Below are positions 36,801 through 45,803 of a stretch of DNA of 64,000 nucleotides, piece by piece. The notes under the pieces were generated by a model. That model ran no database searches and was not told the DNA's origin. It saw only the letters and a program-made list of their open reading frames with translations. Source of the DNA: Cytospora piceicola (taxonomy: Eukaryota; Ascomycota; Sordariomycetes; Diaporthales; Cytosporaceae); the NCBI GenBank assembly GCA_023375675.1, contig JALQBC010000017.1, positions 558,001 to 622,000 on the forward strand, read 5' to 3'. The stretch's first letter is position 1; every line of letters begins with the position of its first letter. The translations under genes were made by a program, and so were the position numbers.

Positions 36801-39800
36801 TTCGGACTCAAGGACGGTCAGGATTCAGTTCCACGAGGCCTAGATGGCGCTGCACCTTTGATTGATGGAGGTAACGAACTTTCTGGTGCCCAGGCAATCT
36901 CAAAGTCCCAGGACAAAGATAAAAGGGGCAATTCGAAGGACAATTCGAAGGACAAGTTGAAAGACGAGGACCAATCCTCGTCTATCAAGGGTCTTAAGGG
37001 CAACAAAGAGGGTACTCCTTTCCAAGAAGGTGAGCTTGGATACGACAAGAAGCTCGATAAAGATCAGCTTTCTTCCACCGGCTCCCCTACAATACGGTAT
37101 GACGAGCCTTGGTCCACTGAGCAGGATCCTAAGATGCCCGGAGAAAGGAAGGGGGGTATATTCGGGCTTGGAGGTGACGAGAACTACGACAAGAAAGACA
37201 ACAAGAAGGATAAGAAGAGGCGAGGCTCTCGTGATTCCCTCACGGGCTCCCCAATCAAGGATGGGTTCTCCGAGCCAGGGTTGGCTATTGGACACCAGCC
37301 CGGGGAGAAGAAACCCCGTGACAAGAAAGGTGGCTTGTTCGGTATCGGCAGAACCAAGGATCAGCAAGAAGCACACTATCCTGGGATGGAGGAGGAGAAG
37401 GGTGACTTACTCGGCTTCGGAAAGGGCAAAGACAAGAAGCAAAGACCTGGTGCTCCTGGCTCCTCGCCGACGGTCACAGGTGGTTATACCCTGAAGCCTT
37501 TGTCAAGTGAGGGCGATCTTGCCGATGAGAAAGATCTCGACAAGAATTATGTCGACAATGATGGCCTCGACAAGAATGGCCTCGACAAGAATGGCCTCGA
37601 CAAGAATGGCCTCGACAAGAATGGCCTCGACAAAAATAGCCTCGACAAAAAGAAGCTTGGACTTTTCGGGTTTGGCAAGGACAAGAATGACAAGCGAGGC
37701 AATCAAGTTGGGTCGCCTGACAAGAAGGACTTATTTTCCACTTCCCCCAGGTTGGATCATGAGACAAAGGGTGAAAACACGGGCCGCAAATCTTCTGAAC
37801 AGGGCCTTGAATTCTTCGATGGGCTTGACAAGGACAAGAAGCAGCGACGCAACTCAAGATCACTCTCAATTTCCTCTAAGAGAGACTCAGTATTGTTCGA
37901 ATCCGCAGGCGGGGATATGGATCCCAACGCACCTGGTGAGAAGAAGTCAGGAAGTTTCGGTATGTTTGGAAAGGACAAGGGCAAGAAGCAACGAAAAGAG
38001 TCGCAGTCGACGCCACTGTCACCTCGCAAGGCTGAATCTCCTGCTGGGTCGCCCAAGGTGACGTACGAACAACAGCCCAACCCGAACGGCTTTGTATTGG
38101 TGCCTGGCATGCTTGTTTACCAAGGAGAGCTTCAACAAGGCTCTCCAAGGGAGGTCGAGGATATAAAATCCGGTCGACTATCCACGTCTTCCATGTACAG
38201 AGATCAAGATGGCCGACCTCTTTCACCTCAGGTAGACTTTTCTGCCCTGTCCGAGACGGACAAGAAGAAGATAAAGGATAAGAAGGGCAGAGGAAAGGGT
38301 ATATTCGGCTTTGGAAAGGGAAGTGACGAAAGCAACATCCAGTCGCCACACGAGAATGAGTCCGAGAACCAGGATGAAAAGCCGTTGTCGCCGCAGCTGG
38401 ACTTCTCCACCATTTCCGAAATGGACGATAGGAACGCCAAGAAAAGAAATGTTAAGGGTGTCTTCGGTCTCGGAATGGGAAATGAGGAAGACGACATGTC
38501 ACCAACTTTCCAAAACGACTACGACGACCAGGGCGACGGGCGGTTGTCGCCGCAGCTGGACTTCTCTGCCTTCGAGGAAACGGACAAGAAAGACAGAAAG
38601 GGCAAAGGAAAATTCGGTTGGGGCAAAGACAAGAACACCAATGACAGCACTGCAGTTCCTGAGGATGAGATCAGCATGGACAGCGGCAAGAAGGACAAGA
38701 AGGGCAAGTGGTTCTTTGGAAGGAACGGTGACAGGGATGATGCTGCCCAACCGTCTCCTGAAGACAATGCCCGCCTCGATACCGACATGCCAATGTCACC
38801 CTCCGGGGACTGGGACAACAATACGCCCGAAAACTCTGACCAAATCACAGGCACAATGCCGGTGTCTGAATCGCCGATCCTGGATGGCTTCGTGGAATCG
38901 CCTCGTCGTTCTCTTGACGGCGACAGCTTGGACTCGGCCGAGCCCGAGCAGCTGAAGCCGGCACCGCTGAACTTCAAAAGCAGGATGAAAAACTTCTTAA
39001 ACAAGGTCTCCCACGGTGATGGTGAACAGGACGGTCGCCGACAGTCGAGCCGGGAAGTGCTCGAGCAGCCAATGACTCTTGATGGTGGAAACATGACCCA
39101 ACCAACTGAACTTGGACCTTCTGGTATGGCAACCCCTAGTACACTATTTCTTGACTACGGTACACTGACACAAGTGCACAACACAGAGCCCAGCTACTCA
39201 CCACCGGCTGACGGCATGGATCGTCCTAATATGGGCGGTGGAATGTCTCCAACTTACGGCATGGGCCAAGAACCTGGTCCCGAACCTTCGGGTATGGACA
39301 ACTATAGCTCTGGCGGAATGGACGACTACGGCGCCTCAAACACAGATGGTTATGGCGCACCCGGCGTGGAAAGCTTTGGCTCCCCTGAAATGGACTCCAG
39401 TATGCCAATGGACTCGCCCATGCAGCCTACTCCATCTGCCTACGGGCCTCCAGATACAGGAATCCCGCCAGATTCTCCCGCACTGGACTCAACTTTCCCA
39501 TCAGGACCTAGCTATGGTGGGTTTTCACAGGAAGAGCAATCCCTTGACCATCCAGGCACTAGTGACAACGTCGGAGTTCCGGAACCCGAATTGGGTCCCG
39601 GCGAGGATAACCTCGACAGTCATTCTGCGCCCCTCGACTTCGATGCCCCCGAGCCTTCATTTGTTGAGGACAACGACGACTTCCAAACCTATGCGCCTCC
39701 CGCTGATGACTTCCCGAACGAAGATTCCAACTCTCCTGCTGAAGCACCTTTCTCACCAGCACCAATGGTCGATAACTTTGGAGGATCGAGCTTTGAGCCG

Positions 39801-42800
39801 GCTGTCGACGACGGTGCCCCCTTCGCAGACAACGGTCTCGTGGACACCGAACCACCAAGCGAAATGCCTATGGAGACAAGCATGGGTCTTCCCTCTCCTG
39901 TAGGAGAGGCACCAATGACGGACGACGTAGGCTTCGGACCTCCACAAGACACCTTCTCGCCCCAGGTCGATAATTCGGTCTTTGAGGCACCCATGGAAGA
40001 GGATCCCTTCCAGTACGACCAAGTTGCAAGTCCAGGCTTCGAACCGGACATGCCTGAGCCTGCCCCTGACTATTCCGAGCCTGCCCCTGACTTCGATGAC
40101 GGCGCTATGGACTCGGGCTTTGAGCAATACCCAGTCGAAGAACTGATCGAGCCAACCTATGGCGACGGCTCCTCGCGCGACATGCCGATGGAGACGGGTT
40201 TGGGGATCCCTGATAATACTGAGGAGGTATATGAGCCACCCGTGGAGTACGGCGAGCCAGACTACTCCGAGCCGATTCCAGACTCTTTCGACGACCGAGA
40301 CTATGGCGATCAGGAAAATGGAGGTGAGCCCGAGTTCGTTGACCCTCCAATGGATGATATGGGGCCGCCAGCTATGGAGGACGATTATCCCCCACCAGCG
40401 GACGATTACTTCCCATCAGACGAAATGGATCGCGAATTGCCTCAGGAAGAGATACCAATGGAAGAATATCCCATGGAGGAGCCGCCAATGGAAGAGTATC
40501 CTATCGAGGAGCCACCTATGCAAGAGTATCCTAGCGAGGAGCCACCCATGGAAGAGTACCCTGTTGAGGAACCTCCTATGGAAGAGTATCCTGGCGAAGA
40601 GCCGCCCATGGAAGAGTATCCTCTCGAGGAGCCTGCCATGGAAGAATATTCTCTCGAGGAGCCGCCCATGGAAGAAATGCCCATAGATGGAGATATGGAT
40701 CGCGAATTACCTTCGGAAGAGGATATGGCTATGGAGGAGGAGATGCCTATCCAGGAAGAAATCACCATGGACGAAGAGTTCCCCGTGGAAGAAGAAATCA
40801 CCATGGAAGAAGAAATCCCCATGGAAGAGGAGATGCCCATGGAGGAGATGCCCATGGAAGAGGAGGTGTCCATGGATGGCGATATGGATCGAGACATGGG
40901 GATGGAAGATCAGGAACTTCCTGAGGAATCCCAAGAGGAATACCCAGAAGAAATTCCACCCCCAGATGAGTATCCTGAAGAATTTCCACAGGGAGACTTC
41001 CAAGAGGAGATTCAAGAGGAGTGCCCAGAAGAGATGCCTCAGGAAGAATACCCTGAGGAGTACCCCGAAGAAGTCCCACAGGAGGAATTCCAAGAAGAAT
41101 TCCAGGAGGAATATCCTGAAGAATTGCCACAGGAGGAATTCCCCGAAGAGACTGGAGAAGGTGATCGGGAACTGGGAGATGACTTCGAACATCAGGAAGA
41201 GTTCCCTGAGGAGTTCCCAGAAGAGCTGCCGCAGGAGGACTTCCAAGAGGAATACCAAGAAGAGTACCCTGAGGAATTGCCACAGGAAGAATTCCCTGAG
41301 GATTTCCAAGAGGAAATGCCAGAAGAATCACAGGAAGAATTCCCTGACGATGATCTAGAGGAGCTGCCACAAGAGGAGTTCCAAGAGGAGTTCCAGGAAG
41401 AGTACCCCGAAGAATATGAAGGTGATCGAGAGTTGGGAGAAGTCTTCGAATCTCAGGAGCTGCCGGAAGAAGAATTCCAAGAGGAGTACCAAGAGGAAAT
41501 TCCAGAAGATTTCCAGGAGGAGTTCCAAGAAGAACCCCCCGAAGAATATCCAGAAGGAATGCCAGAAGAATTCGAGGAAGGGGATCGGGAACTAGGAGAT
41601 GACGAATTCCAGGAGGAGTTTGTAGGAGAAGAGATCCCCGAGGAGTTCGAGGAAGAGACCCCCGAAGAACTCGAACCTGAGGAGCTGGGGCTGGAAGGTG
41701 ACGAACAGCCTCCAGAGGACGAAATGCTTGATTACATGGAGGGAGATGGAGAGCGTGACTTGGGCGATGAGTTGGAAGGCGAGGAAATAAGTGAAGAGCA
41801 AATGGAGGATGATATGATGGAAAGTGATCCCGTGGACGAAGAGGGAGAAGGGGAGGGAGAAGAAGAGCAAGAATTGTTGGAAGAGGGGGACAATGGCGAG
41901 GAGATGGAAGATGAATTCGACGAAGAAAGCGACGACAGAGAACTGGACGATGATGCGGCGCTCGAGGGCATTATGGACGATGGCACTTTCGGCTCACCCA
42001 CGGGCTCAGACTACGATCGCGGTATTTTTTCTCCAAGCATGGAAGAACCCCCCGCAGAGCTAGTCGATGAGCCAGAACAAGACGAAGAGCCCGCCGAGCC
42101 CGAGAGCCCAAGCAACGTCCGTCTGTCCCAGATATATCGCCAATCTGCCGTGTTCAGCCCCCTGCCTTCGGCCACCCCACCGCCAAGTCCGCCCCCAGAG
42201 GGAGACGGCAACGACGAGCAGGACGGAGGGCTCGACGAGACTGACCCCATCCGCTACTCTCAACTGTACAGACAAAGCATTGATCTCGACATGGCATTGT
42301 CTCTGCAGTCGCCCGCCTCGGACTCAGGACTGTCCGCGATCGCAGAATCGCCCAATATGGACCAGGATCAGACCTTCGAGGTGCCAATCATGGAACCTGT
42401 GCCTGATTTTGCCAAGAGGAGAAGTGAGCGGATTTCAGCGAGACTGTCGAAGATGTCTCAGCCACTGAGCCCTATCGCTGCCAGCCCGTTATCACCTCGA
42501 CCTCCTCCCTCGCCGCCATTAGACGCAGATGAGGAGTACGACCAACAGAGTCACTACGACTCCAACTACGACCTTGAGCGTGGCCTGTCTCCGGTGGAAG
42601 ATGAAGATCATCAAAACTACTACGACGAGGATGACGAGTATGAACCCCACGGGCAGGACGACGACGACGGCGAGTCTGGTCCAAGAGGCCCCCAGACCTT
42701 CGACGACATGAACCTATCTCCTCGTCCGGGCCCCTCCCCCTCAGAGCGGTACAGCTACCATGAAGACCTCGAGCAGGGGCCGCCAATGACGCCCTTCACT

Positions 42801-42977
42801 CCCAATGGCAACAACAGGAGGACCCTGCGTGAGCGCATGTCTGGCTGGTGGTCAGCCGCAGGCTCAAGTGGCAGTCAGGATGGACAGGGACTTGGACTAT
42901 CGTCTCCACCACCTCCGATGCCGTATGATGGCGGGCGATTCGTTGCGGAGCCTGGAAGTCCTTCTTCTTTGGTCTAG
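30806..42977 (+). CDS. Giant low-complexity, probably disordered protein (5' end unresolved)
   Basis: The frame is open from just after the TGA at 30803 to TAG 42975-42977, interrupted by one clean intron (32192-32246; GTACGT donor, CTGAC branch, ATAG acceptor, phase 0). That is about 4,038 residues; the first in-frame ATG at 31100 would give 3,940. Composition changes in blocks: basic Ser/Asn/Lys-rich (to 32.4 kb), Arg/Pro/His/Gly-rich (to 35 kb), Pro/Met-rich (to 36.3 kb), Lys/Asp-rich with many G-x-FGxGK motifs (36.5-38.8 kb), Pro/Tyr/Gly/Asp-rich (39.1-40.4 kb), extremely Glu-rich repeats (40.4-42.0 kb), then Pro/Ser-rich with RRTLRERMSGWWS near the end. No signal peptide, membrane span or enzyme domain is seen. 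Long unbroken coding over 12 kb with amino-acid-level repeats argues strongly for a real gene. A scaffold or tether role is only a guess. Confidence 0.85.
37566..37640 (+). repeat. 15-bp tandem repeat encoding LDKNG
   Basis: Four exact copies of CTCGACAAGAATGGC followed by a diverged fifth (ending AAAAATAGC) and a partial sixth. Exact identity implies recent expansion in the giant gene. Confidence 0.95.
38214..38660 (+). repeat. Three ~55-residue repeats (LSPQxDFS...GxFGxGK)
   Basis: Copies begin near 38214, 38379 and 38538 (spacing 165 and 159 nt). Each has LSPQ(V/L)DFS, an acidic-basic SETDKK-like stretch, then G-(I/V/K)-FG(F/L/W)G. Divergent at DNA level, conserved at protein level. Confidence 0.85.
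40424..41950 (+). repeat. Acidic blocks punctuated by (G)DREL headers
   Basis: Headers MDREL, GDREL, MDRDM or DDREL occur near 40424, 40695, 40890, 41160, 41421, 41580, 41750 and 41933. Each starts a new Glu-rich block built from EE(Y/F)P, QEEF, PEE and MEE units. Confidence 0.85.
40458..40667 (+). repeat. 30-bp tandem repeat, seven copies (MEEYPxEEPP)
   Basis: Seven consecutive 10-residue units with a variable sixth residue (M, I, S, V, G, L, L), then a partial eighth at 40668. Inside the first acidic block of the giant protein. Confidence 0.95.
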
Positions 42978-44687
42978 ATTCACGGGTTGAGGCAGTGGAC
43001 GAGTATATTGCATTCAAGGGTACACAAAACTGGGTAAGGTGGATTTGTAGGTGTGGGTTGTTCATTTGTTTGGTACAGGATGATGTTCTTGATGAATGTT
43101 TTGGATTTCGGCGTTATGGGATCTTGATTGGGGCTGATGGGTCAATGTGCTCAGGCGAGTCCCCATGGTTAAAGGCTGGATATGAGATAGAAGATTAAAT
43201 GGAAAGGACTTGAATATAATGCCACGCTTTCAGAAACGTTTACTGCCGCCATATGACCTTGTCGTTATTCTCACAAGTGATTACCTAGGTGATTACCCCA
43301 TACAATTGATCAAGGTACTACAATACGCTGTCGTCCTTGCCGTAGCATGGAAAAGGCATGCCAAGTCGACTTCCAGACTGCCAAACGACCATCCGATTAC
43401 CGAAATTACAGTTGAATGACTGCGGATCATTTTTCGATTCAAGAACGCTAGGGAATCAACTTGAGCTCTTCATCCCACACGAATGGAACCCGCCTTGTGG
43501 TCCTCCAACTTCTCTTCGTGGGTTCCAACAGGCATCGATACTGCTAGCGTATTACCTTGCAAACCAGGTTGTTTTTCGTGAAAATTACCTTCCGTACGAA
43601 AGTCACAAGACTCAAAATGATGAGAGATGAGACGGAATAATAGAGAAAATACGCAGATGGGTACAAGCCCCCAGTATTAATGGTGAATATGTCTAGTGGT
43701 GAGTCTGAGGGAGAGAAGGGCTTGGGAACTATGAAAGCGGTGATAATGCTGGTGTTGGTGGCGATACTGCCTTTGCTGCGGTTGTTTGTGAAGAGAAGCA
43801 GCCAGGCCATAATTACTACAACACACAAATGCAGCACGCCACCTTGTCGGCCGAATCTTTGGCAGCAGGGCTTGAGGCGCTGTTGCAAGCGGTGCAGTTC
43901 ACCATGGCGTATATTATTGTGCTATATGTAATGCTCATCTTCGCCCCCTCCTTGCGTTTCAGATCCGGTGGGAGATGTTAGTGTTCTGGATGAGTTAACC
44001 CATGCTGATGAGAGGGTTATGTGCCCGCTGCCAGGCTCGCCATGAACTACAACAGCTACATGATGATCTCGATCATGGTTTACTTCGGGTCTTTCCTCTT
44101 CTCTCCAGAGTCTTAATTACAGAGCACGAGGTCAAACACGAGTGCCGGAGAGGAGGCGACAGTGTCTTGCTTGCTTGTAGGGACAGAAAATGATTACCTT
44201 TGGTATTATCTCCCCAATACATGATTTTTAGTATAATTACCTTTTGGAGACAATCCTCGAGCCTCCCGGTGGCTAACTTGTTGACTTGTCTGAAGGTGAC
44301 TTAGGTGCTATCATGGAAGCACAAGCTAGACTGGAAGAAAGTAAAAGGCTGCCTGCCAGTGACGATTGAATTAAACTAAGATGATAGGTATGATAATTAA
44401 CTTGACCACCCTTACCCCTCCCTTCTTGTCGGCCTACCCCTGACTGTGGCACATCCGTCCCAAATAGTTACTTGTAAGGTTGTAGAGTACTTGAGTAAGT
44501 AGATACTCGATCGCCAATGCTGTGTAACAGCCTGATTGGACCACCGGGCCATGTAGCGGGGTATATAAAGCTTCCTCTTACCTCGACAACTGCATCGCCT
44601 TTTCCCACCAGGCAAACAAGTTTGAAGTAATCAGGTACCTCGTTGACTTGTTTGAGAGAATCACCTGCGGATTATCAAGACCTCAAA
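42978..44687. other. Intergenic region
   Basis: 3' flank of the giant gene and promoter of the next gene. ATTACCTAGGTGATTACC lies near 43,280. No gene is supported; the ORF on the minus strand near 43,544-43,888 has no recognisable features. Confidence 0.5.
44533..44570 (+). promoter_or_regulatory. CCAAT-type and TATA-type promoter elements
   Basis: An inverted CCAAT (GATTGG) near 44534-44539 is followed by GTATATAAAG ending at 44570, about 120 bases before the ATG at 44688. Spacing is plausible for a core promoter; inference from motif and position. Confidence 0.5.
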
Positions 44688-45630
44688 ATGTACTCCCGGG
44701 ATGAGACGGTCAACGCCGTCCTGAAGTTCTATCAACAGATCACCCGCCACCCATATCTTGACGCCAGCGCGCTTGTTCTACCACCTCCAGCCGGCTGGAA
44801 CTCCATTGTGAACGTGGAAGGGAAGAATGAGACCGTCCTCGACTTGCTTCGCCATCTGCCATACCTCCGTGCAGAGAACCCATACGAACAGCTGCTCGTC
44901 AACTACGAAACCATCCCGGTCCTGTACGCGGACAGCCAGGATAGCATTGGTGGCGAGGATGTATACCCCCTCCCAGCTCACTGCGTGTATCTCACACACA
45001 GCTTCGACCATCTCGGCACATCTTTAATCCTGGATACCAACGAAGGCACCATCACCGAGTTCTCTCAGGCCGGGTCTCACCTCACAATCCCATTCGACGT
45101 ATATGAGTCCCTGCCGGAGACGGAGAAGTGGAAGGCTCATCGCACATTGCCCACCACCGAGCTCCTGGACAAGTGGACAAGTCGGTATGACAAGTTGGCG
45201 TGGATGCTGGTACCGAATCCAGCAAGGCAGCCGACGACGGGGAGGTTCTACAGTCGTGCAGAAGTCGAGTCTGAGGAGGATGAACTTGTGCGCCAGGGGC
45301 AGCTGGAGCCTTGGCATGCTCAGAGAGATAGCAGTGATGACGAGGATGAGGACGAGCTCGACAGAGAGCAGCGCAAGGCAAGGAATGCGATGAGGAAGCA
45401 TGTGGAAGTATGTTCAGAAGCTCCAGCCCTGTTCGAAATGTCGCGGCTGTGGAGAAAAGCTAACATGATGTTCGCAGGATGTGTACCATTCGTACCTCCG
45501 CTGCGGATGGCCAGATCAATTCGACAAGGAGCGGTGTACGGCCGAGCTTTTGGATCTGGAGAAGAGCAAAGATGCAGAGGACAGGCGGCGGATGGAAGAC
45601 GCAAACCCGGATGCAGCATTATTCGACTGA
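44688..45630 (+). CDS. Conserved-looking fungal protein of unknown function
   Basis: Exons 44688-45407 and 45478-45630 join in phase (GTATGT donor, CTAAC branch, GCAG acceptor), giving 290 residues. The N-terminal 200 residues look folded: TVNAVLKFYQQITRHPYL, LPPPAGWNSI, YPLPAHCVYLTHSFDHLG and LILDTNEGTITEF. A very acidic run follows (DSSDDEDEDELDREQ), then a short helical C-terminus with the sequence YLRCGWPDQFD. The overall pattern, including Pro-rich PPPAGW and the Trp/Asp/Glu positions, suggests a globular cytosolic protein with some resemblance to SMI1/KNR4-style proteins, but I cannot assign a family. The ATG at 44688 (caaaATGt) follows a leader with a TATA-like element. Confidence 0.8.
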
Positions 45631-45803
45631 GAGACACTGTTCAATGTTGTTTCTACCAGGGCTGATGATGGCTGGAGGAGAAAAGCAACTGACTTCCGAT
45701 TTCGGAACAGATCTCGATTTCCTTTATATTTTCAAGCACTGAACGACACGTTATGAGAAGGCACCTGTGTTTCATATAAAGACTTCACAGAACCAGACAA
45801 TTC

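Noticed and set aside
32959..38955. Many 100-230-residue ORFs on both strands inside the giant gene
   Set aside because: Shadow frames; the single continuous + frame with protein-level repeats explains the region.
40707..41370. Long antisense and alternate-frame ORFs opposite the giant gene's acidic region
   Set aside because: They arise because Glu-rich codons (GAG/GAA) read without stops in other frames; their translations are Leu/Phe or Arg/Lys monotony with no signals.
30806..42977. Identity with the Woronin body tether Leashin
   Set aside because: Size and disorder are similar, but I see no shared motif I could defend, so no name was given.
43544..43888. A 114-residue minus-strand ORF with hydrophobic stretches
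   Set aside because: No start context, no partner exon and AT-biased sequence; likely chance.
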